Shown here in pieces: positions 24,144-35,891 of a stretch of DNA of 61,861 nt. Under the pieces are notes generated by a model. That model saw only the letters and a list, made by a program, of their open reading frames with translations. It did not search any database and had not been told where the DNA came from. Numbering within the stretch: the stretch's first letter is position 1; each line of letters starts with the position of its first letter. A program made the translations under genes and the position numbers. The stretch spans positions 1 through 61,861 of the forward strand of contig NW_019776171.1 of assembly GCF_001039355.2 (NCBI RefSeq), written 5' to 3'. Origin of the DNA: Lingula anatina (Eukaryota; Brachiopoda; Lingulata; Lingulida; Lingulidae).

Positions 24144-25805
24144 ATGGATGATTCAAAGATCAGCAATGTTCTATTTCTTCTCGTCGGCTCAATGATAGTT
24201 TGGCAAGGCAGTGTTTTGGCAGCTGTTCCAGCGAACAAAACCGTCAGCGTGTCAACGTACCCACATAACGCTACTATGGCTGTCCCTAACACAACGCCAT
24301 TAGATTCGAAACGAGAACAAGAAGTTTCCACCCGCGCATATAACAGAAGAGTTGACAGATACACTGGAACCACGACGACTCCACTGTTAACTGACCAAGA
24401 TAAGTCAGCTGGAGGGAAGGCTTTCCCTTGGAACGCAACAACGGCTCTCCTCACACTTCAGGACGGCATTACACAGAAAGGGGACGAAACCACATCATCA
24501 CCACTAGATACAAAAGAACCAAACATTTTGTCAAACCCCTGGAATGGAACATCATTTAATATAACTTCATCCAAAGTCTTTTGTGCAACAAGACCTTTTC
24601 GATTTGACTTTATCCAGATATTTTGCCACTGCGACAGACTCTGCAACGTTTTTGAGGACTGCTGTGAGCCATACCACCCTTGCGACAGAATTTCAACAAG
24701 TGATGTGCAAGCAGCGCTATCTAATGAGATAGATATTCGACGAAATAACATTGACTGCATATGGCAATCCCTTGACTCTAGGTCTTTGAGAGGTATCAGC
24801 AGTAAATCCTACTGGATGGTAACGTCTTGTCCAACCACCTGGACAAATGAAACAATACGAGACAGATGTGAAAATCGCAGTGCTGCCGATGACATTGAGC
24901 GCCATCTTCCCGTTTCTGACCCCGCAACAAAACTGACATTTCGAAATAGGTACTGTGCAATGTGCCACAATTTTGAAAAATACGATAATTGGTCCCCTAT
25001 CGTAACTTGCAACGAATATGTGACCAGTACCGCGTTGAATATCAGTGCAATGACGCGTACAGCTGATGTATTGAAGGGTGTTAGGGAGAACCACGACTGC
25101 ATGCTTTATTTCGAGTCACCAGCAACCATTCCAGGAAGACGGTGTTTCTCACATGGGGAAGCAGAACGAAACAAGCGGCTTAATGAAAATGATTGTGACC
25201 AAAACGCTGACCCTACATATAGGGAACTTTGCTCTTCTGGACCACAGTTGTTTACCTACTTTATTTCAGCAAGAGGACAAGAGTATTACTTGAGGAACGC
25301 ATTTTGTTGGAAGTGCCTGTACAGCAGTGACGAAACACTGAGGGTTGAGCCATGTCCTTCAAATATGGGTTTGTTTTTCTGTCTTAACTTTGTCTGATAG
25401 TATATTTGCCTGTTTGAATGATGCCATTAAACCAAAATATAATATATATTTTAATAATACATACCATTTACCGTGTAACCAAAAACTTTTTTCATAATAA
25501 AAATAATAATACATTCTCAGCCGCTAGTGACGAAACGTTTATTATGCCTGATGGGAAAAGTTAATATTGATGAAAACCCGAATGTTATTTCCGAATAGAG
25601 TACATAAGCCAGTGAAATACTGTTTAACTGACATCACAACCAATCACTGCATGTAATACACCGTTTTTGTATTACGATTTTATCGTGGTTTATTTGTAGG
25701 TGTTGCAAGGTCCTTTGATCCATCTGGTTTCGGTATGCTGATTAATCCATCATCAAATACAGAGTCCTGTAGCCAAAAGGCTAGTCAGGTCAGTTATCAC
25801 CAGCA

Positions 25806-25843
<38 letters not shown>

Positions 25844-27760
25844 AATAGCTCACGTACATTGCGGGTACTGCAACTCCCTGAGCGGTGCTTGCTTTATAAA
25901 AGTGGTTTATATCTCCTCAGGAACTGGAAAATCTAGTGGGTTTAAGTGATTTTATGGAAAATGTAGTTACCAAAGAAACGGTTTTCAAATTATTGAGGGG
26001 GGGGGGAGGGTAATGGCGTAAAATTTTGGTTCTTACCTTTGTAAATATTTCCTGTGATTGGTGAAGCCTTAGCCTTTACGCGAGTCTTTTGTAACATTGT
26101 CATTTACCATTCACACCTTCTATTTTTTCCCTATAATGTGGTTTCATTTTTCGTGATCAATTGACCAGTTCCCCTTACTTAGGCACATTAGTCAGATAAC
26201 TTTTCCTGACCTTATCTTTATTCAAAAATAGGTGTCGAAAAGTCCCCCCTTACTTAGGCACATACATGTAATTGACATAACTTTCTGTTATCTTATTTTT
26301 GAGTAGAAATACAAAAAAAACGGCAATTAAAAATGATAGTGTAAAGTTAGGTTTTTCAATGTTAAGTATAATACTTAGTGCTCGCGTGCGCTTGTGTGGA
26401 TGATGAAAACTTGCATTTTCCAGAAATTATTAATCTTTTACTGTTAGCTAGGGTCTTGTCGTATGTTGACTTCGGCACGCACTGATAACTTACCGCAGTA
26501 ATGATATAGCCTGATACCTCAGAATAATGTTAATTCAAGGATTTTACATCTGCACAGAGGCCTAGTAGAAATAATAGTCGTGTTTCTGATTTTCGTTTAA
26601 TTTTGCAAGGAGACAAAACGCATTATCGCTATGTTTCTTTATATTTTCGACAGTTAGATGGTCCATTGATATCAACGCTAAACTGCTTTTGTTTATTTTT
26701 GTTTTCATTGTTTGATTGAATAAGAATTCAAAGATAGTTTTGAAAAACTTTAAATATTCTTTTTGTTCCATAGATGGATTTGTTAAGCCATTTATCCCTT
26801 ATCCATATACTTACGCAGTATGCTCCTAAATCCTGTAAGGTTTTATTTACCTTTTTATTCTAATTTCAGTTTTGTGGTGACTTTCAGATGCATTATTGTG
26901 ACAATTTACATAGTGGTTTTTAATGTTTTACAAGACACTTCAAACTTATTCAAATTAAATTACAGTTGGGGTCAATTAAGGGTTTATCATCGATAAACCA
27001 TTGAATAAATAGCTATTGCAGGACGCCATTCCACGTTTAACTGTGAAAGTACTCTCTCTAAACTCCTTATCAGTAAATGTCACTATATTTATATTTAACA
27101 ATGTTTATTATTATGTTGCAGGACATCTGTGGCGACGAAAGCAACCAATGCTCAACGCCAACGCTATCAATCATCAATATGGATTTCCCTTTGAAACTGG
27201 CATTAAGTGCCGATGGTCCTCTTAATATTTCGCACGTTCTTGGAGTTTGTCGGGTTTGGAAAGGCCGTTTTTTTGATCTGTTCACAATATCGCCTACCCC
27301 TACCCTCTCTGCCATACTGAGTACGAGATGGATGTTCTTGGATCCCCGTTACAGCAAATGTGCCGAGATATCATCTAATGACACTGACGAAGAATGGCAC
27401 AATTCTAGTATTCTTGCAGTACTCACCTGTCAGGTGAGACTGAAGGAAGAGTCAAAGAATTATCGAGAAGGCCTTAAAATATTTGAATCTTTTCGAGATG
27501 AGCTTGACATAGAGCTGCGTACGAATGCCATGTTTATTTCGTTTGGCAATGTTGATTATCAAATTATGGTTTCGCGCGATGTAATGAATCCCTGCACCAA
27601 TGTGGAGAACCCTCTTGAATCCAATGTTGAAACAACGACAAAAGATACTCATGGAAATTCCATGGTTTCTGGTGGTAATCAATTTTTAATTCAGTGGGCA
27701 TTCGCAGTGTGTGCTTTTGGTGTCTTTGTGAGCATGGGCGCGTTTGCTCCATGTGGCTGA
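24144..27760 (+). CDS. Secreted cysteine-rich protein with somatomedin-B-like motif, probable GPI anchor
   Basis: Three coding exons, 24144-25368, 25700-25788 and 27122-27760, join in frame (phases 1 and 0) to give about 650 aa. I chose the ATG at 24144 rather than 24111 because it places a signal peptide at once (NVLFLLVGSMIVWQGSVLAA). A Thr/Asn-rich stretch with many N-glycosylation sites follows. A cysteine cluster of the somatomedin-B type (CHCDRLCNVFEDCC, about residues 157-170) comes next, then repeated motifs of the kind NRYCAMCHNFE and RNAFCWKCLY. The C-terminus is hydrophobic and stops directly (SGG then IQWAFAVCAFGVFVSMGAF), as in a GPI signal. The ectodomain resembles those of invertebrate orphan adhesion/secretin-type receptors from memory, but no seven-helix region is present. 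The ligand and role are unknown. Confidence 0.75.
25809..25841. repeat. (CT)n microsatellite
   Basis: Perfect CT run in the second intron of the SMB-like gene, just after the donor at 25789. Confidence 0.95.
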
Positions 27761-27899
27761 AAATTACGCATTGCGTCTTTTGGCAGACATGCCCTTTGTC
27801 AACGATGACCGAATGACGTGAATTAGACTCAATGGCCTATTACGTCTAGTTTACTGTGGTTCAGCACTACAATACACTTTGCAATTTGTCATTTAATTT

Positions 27900-27905
27900 A
27901 ATAAA
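27900..27905 (+). terminator. Candidate polyadenylation signal AATAAA
   Basis: AATAAA lies 140 bp after the stop codon of the SMB-like gene and suits a short 3' UTR. Confidence 0.5.
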
Positions 27906-30173
27906 TGCTACCACGCGTGATGATTTGCCATTAGTGACAAAAGACTGCGCCTTATACATGCGTATATTGAAACAGAAATGGTGACTGGTGATTAGAAAGT
28001 GCATTTTTTTTTAATTTTGTGCACTGAACATTTGAGATATTTGAAACTAATTGCATAAATATCATTGATTTTCTCCTGCCTACCACTTGGTGGAATGTTG
28101 GTGTTTGATAATACAAACTCTTGATATCATAAATACACCATAAATACGTAGACCTGACGGTATGATTACTAAGTTTTAGAAAAGTTAGAAAGTCATCATA
28201 TTTGATGTTATATGTCAAAATACCCTCTGTTGGTGCAAATCGTTACATGAATGGAATGGATTAATAAACCATACAGTCAGAACAAATCATTTTATTCCGT
28301 CTTTTTAAGTAACGAAGCGCGGGGATGTCGATTTGTATGTCGCGCGAAGATATACTGCTTGAATATGAGAAAAAATCCCTATTGCAACCATACCACAGCT
28401 GAAATTTCCATATAACACACTTACTTGACAAAAATTATCCCCAGTAAAATATTCTTTTAAAATTTTGTAAAAACAAAAGCTGTAAATTGAATTTTTTAAA
28501 ACTTTATTAAAATTCTAAAAATCAGAGGACATAATCCAAGAAAAATAAAAGCTGTTGTAAAGCTGATTATTTGTTAAAAATCAGATGTCAAACAATTGTA
28601 TCATTTACCTGTATCAAATATGAATTAAAAACTATTAATACCAACAGATTATTAATTGAGATGGAATGTGGTTCTGTCCAATGAGTTGCAAACACAAAAC
28701 AAAAGTATACCCACATCTTCATATCACTTAATCACTTCTTATGAACAAAAAATGGAAGAAAAAAACTGCAATGGCATCTTCAACAGCTATACTGTTGGTG
28801 TACAGTTGGCCAGTTTCACTATAACATTCCATGCACATGTAAACTACAAGTAGTAACCAAACACATCTTTAATGAAAATATAGTATTGCTTGATATTTCT
28901 CAAGAATGAAAACAATGAATTTACAACATCCAGCTCCCAGATGTTCTCTTAAACGTGCATAACTTTTCAGTGCATAAGTATTTTAAGTGTAAAGATTTAA
29001 GAGAAAAATTTCCGGGTGGGGCTTTTTCATATTGGCACTAAGTTCCAGTCAAAACCTACTCAGATAAATCACAGTCACCTTCATAACGATATAAAAATAG
29101 TGTTGTTTGCTGCTTAAAACCACTGTTGGAGTATCTCATTAAGGTTATATGATACGAGTAACTAACAATAACAACATTTTTATCTACCACAGAACAATTT
29201 GTCTTTCCAAAACCTGCTGGCTTTTGAATCTTTTAAATTTGTATCAAAGTCAGTATTGATACTTTATTGGTACTTTTAAGGTATACCATGACAGAAAATA
29301 TTCATATATTCAGCAACCAAATGCGTACCCTTTTCTGTGTTGACAAAAAGCTCTTTTCATCATATTTATAAACTATCTCATTCACTGCAATATCAAATTT
29401 AAATCAGCTCTAAATTATTAGAAAAAAACAGCAACCATGTATCTTATATACATTTGAACTTTGTATGTAGGATTTGATGTCACAATATCAACTGCACTAC
29501 CTCTACCAGGGCCACAGATTGATTTTTCACAAGATATTCACAGGTAATCTCTCTGGCTAAATATGGTCAATCTTTTAACTGCTCTGATTTTAATCACTTG
29601 TTATATTGTGACAGATAGATACAGCCCCTTATGAATAGGTTGTTACTTCAGATTGAAGTTAACTGAGGAATCTCCTACAGTAACTACCTACAGAGTGCTT
29701 CCATCTGGTCAAAAGTTACAGGTTGGAAGATGTGCCTATAATCTGCCACCCTAGTATAGGATACAGCTGCACATTGTCCCATGAAAATGTCACAAACTTT
29801 CGTTTCCCCAACAAATACACAATTTTGTGTACAACAGATAGTTTTCACAATTACTGATAAATTGCATATCACTAGTGCTGTCCATTATACTAGGCTTGTT
29901 TTAAAAAGTATTGCTACTTCAAAAATTAACCTTGGTACAAAGTTTTCAACTAAGATTCTTGAGAAATTTTCACATTATACTTGCCATCATAACTTTATAA
30001 GGTTTATCCTCAAAAAATTAAGTGAGCAAATATTTCTTTCTGACTAAAAAGCTGCCATTATGTAGTGAAAGGTAAAACAATGCTCACTTCAGCACTCTAA
30101 CAAAATTGTTTCATTTAACACTATAAATATTTACATATATTAACACACTCTTAAATACTAAAAGAAAAAAAAA
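27906..30173. other. Intergenic region between convergent genes
   Basis: Between the SMB-like gene (plus) and CDK9 B (minus). It likely holds the 3' UTR of CDK9 B at its right side. No repeat element or gene is recognised. Confidence 0.5.
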
Positions 30174-32050
30174 TTAGAAAATCCTTTCAAACTGATGATC
30201 CTGTACACCAGGGTTAGGTTTGTTACCAACAGGGCGTGGTTGGTGTGCCCCTCTCCTCCTAGGGGGCGCCAAGTACTCAAACATGGATATGGTATGCTGG
30301 GATAGCATCTTTGCCAAATCTGTGGGTCTGGGATCAGTCCAGAAGAAATCATGGTCCAAAGCCTTGTCACAATCTAGTCTCTTAGAAGGATCCAGTGTTA
30401 GCAGTTTGTCTAAAAGATCTAGTGCATGCTGGTCTTTGATGTAGACTTTAAGACGATCTTTGACTTTTCTTTTCTGATCTTTGGGAAGGTCTAGCTTGTG
30501 GTATAATTCATACTTGTCCACTCCGGCCCACACAAATGGAGTGATAGACCCACACAGTTGTGTGATCAGCTGTAGTTGGCGTTGCTCAGTGTCCCCTTGC
30601 ATTATGGGACTTCTCGTCCACATTTCAGCCATGATACACCCCGCACCCCACACGTCAATGGCTGGCCCATAATCCCTTTCACCTAGAAGAAGTTCTGGAG
30701 GGCGATACCAAAGGGTCACAACTCGGTTTGTATACCTGCATGGTTGGCCTTTACTGTTCATGCTGAAAGCTCTTGCAAGTCCAAAATCGGCTAATTTCAA
30801 CTTTCCCGATTTTGTTATCAGAATATTAGCTGCTTTCATGTCTCTATGCAGCACTTTGTTACTGTGGATGTAATATAATCCATTGAGCAGTTGCTGCATA
30901 ACTTTCTTGATTTCTCCCAGAGTGAATTTTACATTGGAGTTACTTAGTAGTCCTGCTAAGTCATGTTCACAGAATTCAGAGACAAGATAGAATGTACTCT
31001 TAAATCGGTTATATGGTGTGGCTGAAAGATTGAATATAAAAAACAGATAATTCTATAAGAAGATAAATAAATACAGTGCAAAATATTTCCCCATACTATA
31101 TTCTAATGCAAATCATTTCCATTAAAAAGTCAACTTCCTATCTTTGGATACCTTACTCTTTCATATTAACGATATAGATTTATCTATCATGTTAATATGA
31201 ACATTATAATTATAATTGTTACCATCTATGTTACCTTTACTTCTGCAAATCTCTATCAGATGCATCACATTTTCATGATTCAGAAGTTGGAGAATCTTTA
31301 TCTCTCTTAAAGCTGTGATGGGAAACTGCAATTAATAAGAAACCCATGATATATGTATATATCGCAAAGCTTAAGGAGAAAAAGCATGACAATATCAAGC
31401 AAAATGCCTATGAACATATCTGTCTAATATAAATCAGTATATGTTGAATGCTTACACTTATAAGCACCATCAATACTCACAAATTAATGTATAATTTTTT
31501 GAAAAAAAAGAATAAATAAAAGGCATATATGAGGAAACAATATTGCACATGAATTAAACCACTACAATACTGTAACAATATTATCAAGTACTGTTGATAC
31601 TGGGTAACTGGGGGAGGGAAGAATTCATACCCCTTCTTTTTCATTTTCCATCAAGACTTTCTTGAGTGCAACCAATCTTTTGGTTTTCCTATCTCGGGCT
31701 TTGAAGACCTCTCTGAAAACATATATCAACAACGCTGATCATAAAGGCATAATTCAAAAAGGTAAATCATTTAAGTTAAACCATAAAGCAAAGAGTTCCA
31801 ACAAACTCCTTTCATAAAGTAAATTGATTGGTGTCATCATAGCAGATATACTCATTTCTTTTTAGTCTATATATGGGAGTGAACGATATATTCAAAGAAT
31901 TACAGATTATTTTGTAAATACCAACAGTAGCAGCAAACATTCATGTAACAGGCATATTTACCCGAAAGTTCCCTGGCCAATCTTCGTCAACTTTTCATAC
32001 TTGTTGACATCCTGGCAATACGGGAACACGATGTCTTCCACCTTGCTCAT
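30174..32050 (-). CDS. CDK9: Cyclin-dependent kinase 9, copy B (P-TEFb kinase)
   Basis: Second intact CDK9. Coding exons 31962-32050, 31631-31712, 31235-31325 and 30174-31021 have exactly the same lengths (89, 82, 91 and 848 nt) and phases as copy A, giving 369 aa. The glycine loop IGQGTFGEVF, VALKKV, PITALRE, HRDMKAAN, DFG and RYTNRVVTLWYRPPE are all present. It differs from copy A by substitutions throughout, for example VFPYCQDV versus EFPYCQDV, NHENVMHLIE versus KNENVVNLIE and SMNSKGQPC versus SINNKGQPM. It also has a different C-terminal tail (HQPRPVGNKPNPGVQDHQFERIF region). The start codon lies 228 bp from that of STEEP1 on the opposite strand. Both copies look functional; neither is a retrocopy, because introns are retained. 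Confidence 0.96.
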
Positions 32051-32278
32051 AGTTTACACATTAAAACGAATGAGGAACTTCACAGGATTAACCGTACAGA
32101 ACTACCTAACTGTTTCTCATTGCTCTGCGCTGCACTTCAAACATCCGGCGGGGCAACGCAGATTTTGCTGACGCAGCGGATGTGACGTATTACACAACGC
32201 ACCTGCGAGAAGCCTCTGAGACTGATTGAATTTTGTGATTTAAACTTAATTTTAAAACGAACAAGCACACCTATAGAC
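32051..32278. promoter_or_regulatory. Probable bidirectional promoter, CDK9 B / STEEP1
   Basis: Only 228 bp separate the two divergent start codons, so both 5' UTRs and the core promoters must lie here. It is noticeably richer in G+C and CpG than flanking introns. No TATA box stands out. Confidence 0.55.
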
Positions 32279-35200
32279 ATGCCGAAGGTCGTATCCCGTA
32301 GTGTTGTTTGCACAGACACTAAGGATCAGGAGGAATACCAGGGAGAAAAACCACTGAATGTATATTACTGTCTGTGCGGACAGATGAGCCTGATCCTTGG
32401 TGAGTCTAGTGCCTCTCGAAGATTCGAAGTTGACTCAGTTTTCTGTTTTCTGCTTTGACCACATAGCCCATAGTGTATAAATAAAATTAGGACCATAACG
32501 TGACGTTTGTAATGGATTTTTTTCAATTTTAATAATGGTTGTATTCGGCCCAAGATTGATGAAAACCTATAAGGCATTTCCTTATTTAGGCTTGCAACAA
32601 TAATTATGAACATTACATTTTTAAAGCTATTTTTGTCATTTGGTCTGTTCATAAAATTTATAATTATTTATATATAATAAATGATGCAGATTCCCAAATT
32701 TTCTTACCCAACCCCTCATGAATGCACAATTTTACTGAGCACTTTAAGTATTTTATGATTCAAGGTAAACAAACTGATTCACTTATATTTTCTTTGAGAA
32801 ATGGTAAAGTATTAGCTCCAAACTTTCTGTAGCCATAACCCACTTTCATGACGAAGTAACTGATTCGCATAATTTCATCAGGAGTGCCAAGTTCAAACTA
32901 TACATGAGCAATTTGAAAGTTTGCTTTTCTGATTCACTGAAGTACTTTTGATATCATGCTAATTGTCATATTACCTGACATTTGTAAGCAAATTACATTT
33001 CATTAGACTGTCCTGTGGAGAAACTTCCACTAAGAAGAAGGGATAATGCAAGGGTAATAGATGGCCACAAGCATGCCCACAAGCTGACCTGTGATAATGA
33101 CGAGGTGATTCATTTGAAGAGGTAAATGAATCTGAGTTACATTCCTTATAAGCTTGTGGTCTCTTTGAAATACACACAGAGTAAAAAGAGAGCAGTAAAT
33201 GGAGATTATGATTTTAATCTTTAGCACGAAAATTCATGCGTTAGCACTCCTATTGACGATTCTGATATGTACTGTCTGTGTTACCACAGAGAGTATATGT
33301 CAGAATCGTCAATAGGAGTGCTAACGCATGAATTTTCGTGCTATTTAATCTTATGATGTCTCTAGTCTTCTTTGACTGTCTCACCACACAAAGAAGTGTC
33401 TTAGTTGCAGATTGTGGTTTAACGTTCAAGGTATTGTTTAACTGCTACACAGTAATGCTGGTATCTGAATTTAATAAGAGCAATATTTATTTTCAGACCT
33501 GAGGGTATTGAAAGACAATATAGAAAAAAATGTAAAAGGTAAGAAAGCGATTTTGGATATTTTTTCACTTAAATTTTTTTTAATACTTTATTATGCAATT
33601 GGGCATTTTAAAGAATTTAAGAAATACGTTTTTGATTCAGATTTTAAGGAATATTCTTTATTCCACAGACAGAGACTTTGACTATGGGGAATTTTCAAAC
33701 ACAGAGTATATCTTTAAGAGAGCAGGTCTATGATACAGTTCGTTCTTTCTTTCTCTTCCCAGTGATGCCAAGACAGACGTTAAAATAATTCATAGATTTT
33801 ATGCTTTAATTAAACTTTCGGGATCCTAATCATCTTTCAATAAAAGTTCAGCTAGGTTTTATGCTTTAATTAAACTTTCGGGATCCTAATCATCTTTCAA
33901 TAAAAGTTCAGCTAGGTTTGATCATTGCAGACGTTCATGTCAAAACTGCGTTTATCTAGTGGTGTTATTTCTGTTAATTTGAAGGTGCGGCCTATGGATC
34001 TTCTATCAGCACACAGAGAAAGGCAGTAATGTCACCTTCATAGTGGACGGTGCATTAAAGAAAGAAGTGGAGGGAATCAAGGCAGATGTTTACAGTCAGA
34101 TAACACAGCCAAAGAAGGTATGCAAGATTGATTGATTGAATCAGATAGATTGTTGAATTTGTTTTTAAATATTGTTTTTAAATAATGAATTTAGCTTGCA
34201 GTGTTAATTGCCTTTAAAGATGATGCTACTCTGGTTTATTCTACACCTTCAAAGGTAATGCATTGTAAAAAATGTTGTTTAGGACAATTATAATTGTTTT
34301 TGTGCCAGTATGAAATGAGGTTGTTATTCCAATTTATGGGTTAACTTTTGTATCATGCAGTTTTAAACACAGATTTAGAATCTTCTAATTTAAATGTCAG
34401 GTCAAGACATAAGTAAATACTCTGAAGTGCCGAATAATAGTGCCAGCACGATCATTTTTTTTCCGGAAATTTTCTACCCGGCACGATCATATTTTCCAGG
34501 CACGATTAATAATTTTCCCCACATTATCCACACGGCTCAATTATTTGGCAACATTGTGCCGGTTGGAAATACTGTTAAACGTTTTGGAAATGTTAATGAT
34601 CGTTTCACAGGACAAGTTAATTTTTATTAATGACCTGTTGCAAGCACTACTCTCAAACTTGTTTTTCAGCTTAAATTAAAGTAGCTCGTCAACGCATGCC
34701 GCCAAGAGTCTCTGTCGCGGCTCTGTCGTTACATGTGCACAATTCTTCTGCTAGGCACTATTATTAAATATGCAGAATTTTTCCAGGGGGCACAATTATT
34801 CCGCTAGGCACTATTATTCGGCACTTCAGAGTAAGCAAGAACTATGGGTATTACACAACTTTAGCATGGAGTCCACAAGCTTTTTACAGCTCTGGCAAAG
34901 TTTAGGGCCTTACCAAGTCTGAGGTCACCATATGATGACATACTGAATTTTGTGTTTATGTCACCTTCTTGTTTTTTCTAGGTCACTCTAACAAAGCACA
35001 CGAAAAATATGGGTAAATTTAGCTCTGTCACTGTGTCCACAGTAGATGAGGAGGAAGAAGAAATAGAGGCAGTAAGTAGGATGTGCTTTTGTTGACATAA
35101 TTCAGTGAAAGAAAAATTAATAAATGGTCACAAGTATTTAAATAGATATTAAAAAGCGATGGAGAATCTTGTAGTTTGTTTCATAGTATATAAATATCTG

Positions 35201-35891
35201 GTCCAACATAATGACATTAAAGTGTGTGAAGTAGTGTAAATACAGTGTCATATTCCTTAATATTAGATACTTGACAATTCACTGTTCCATATGCCAAGAT
35301 AAATTATCAAATATGCCTACTTGTATGTTTTTTCTTCTGTTTTTCAGAAAGAAATAGCAGATTCATATGCAGCAAATGCAAAAGTAATTGAAAAACAACT
35401 GTTCAGGAAGGGAATGGCTAAGAGGAAGTTTGCAGAGCAGGTAATTTACTCTATAGACTTCCTTACTTTTTACATGGGTGTGTTTGAATTAATCAAACTT
35501 ATTCAACTCTTTTTATAAATTTATTAATTGAAGTACTTTTTTATATCATTCGGGGGAGAAAATAAACTCCAATTTTTGTATCTTTATTTTCTGAAATATA
35601 CATTGTTTTATATTGAAGTTTGTAGTTCACAAGTGCTGCTTTGAATTTCATTAACTGAACGTAAAAAGGAATGGTTTTGATAATTCCAAGTAGTTTTTAA
35701 ACTGCATGATGGGGAAAATTTATCAACAGAGTATAAATGTTATATGTGATCAGATATTTTGTAAGATGTAATGATAAGATGTTACTCACACTTAGTAGGT
35801 TCTTTAAGACTTACACAATGATGTACTTGTCCAATTTTAGACTGACGAAGCAATGAAGAAACGTGTCAAAGGAACGCTTATAGACAAGTGA
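32279..35891 (+). CDS. STEEP1: STING ER exit protein homologue (CXorf56 family)
   Basis: Homologue of human STEEP1/CXorf56, which promotes exit of STING from the endoplasmic reticulum. Seven coding exons, 32279-32399, 33007-33121, 33497-33538, 33985-34117, 34982-35071, 35348-35440 and 35841-35891, join in frame to 214 aa; the human protein is about 222. Recognisable blocks are [108 protein letters not shown] and the end KGTLIDK. The cysteine pairs in CLCG and KKCKRCG are kept. Three introns carry insertions or duplications, described separately; none touches a splice site. It is head to head with CDK9 B. Confidence 0.95.
33222..33343. mobile_element. Palindromic MITE, 122 bp, 9-bp target duplication
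   Basis: Arms of about 45-50 bp (from 33222 and up to 33343) are almost perfect reverse complements beginning TAGCACGAAAATTCATGCG. The element is bounded by the direct repeat TTTAATCTT on both sides (33213-33221 and 33344-33352). A 9-bp target duplication with long terminal inverted repeats is typical of Mutator-like MITEs. It lies in STEEP1 intron 2. Confidence 0.8.
33798..33917. repeat. Perfect 60-bp tandem duplication
   Basis: Unit 33798-33857 is repeated exactly at 33858-33917 in STEEP1 intron 3. The two copies are identical, so the duplication is very recent or an assembly artefact (compare 57349-57469). Confidence 0.9.
34420..34831. mobile_element. MITE with TA target site and about 25-bp terminal inverted repeats
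   Basis: The left end CTCTGAAGTGCCGAATAATA is matched by its reverse complement at the right end (about 34807-34831). TA flanks both ends, as for Tc1/mariner/pogo-type elements. Length is 412 bp with no transposase frame. It lies in STEEP1 intron 4. Confidence 0.75.
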
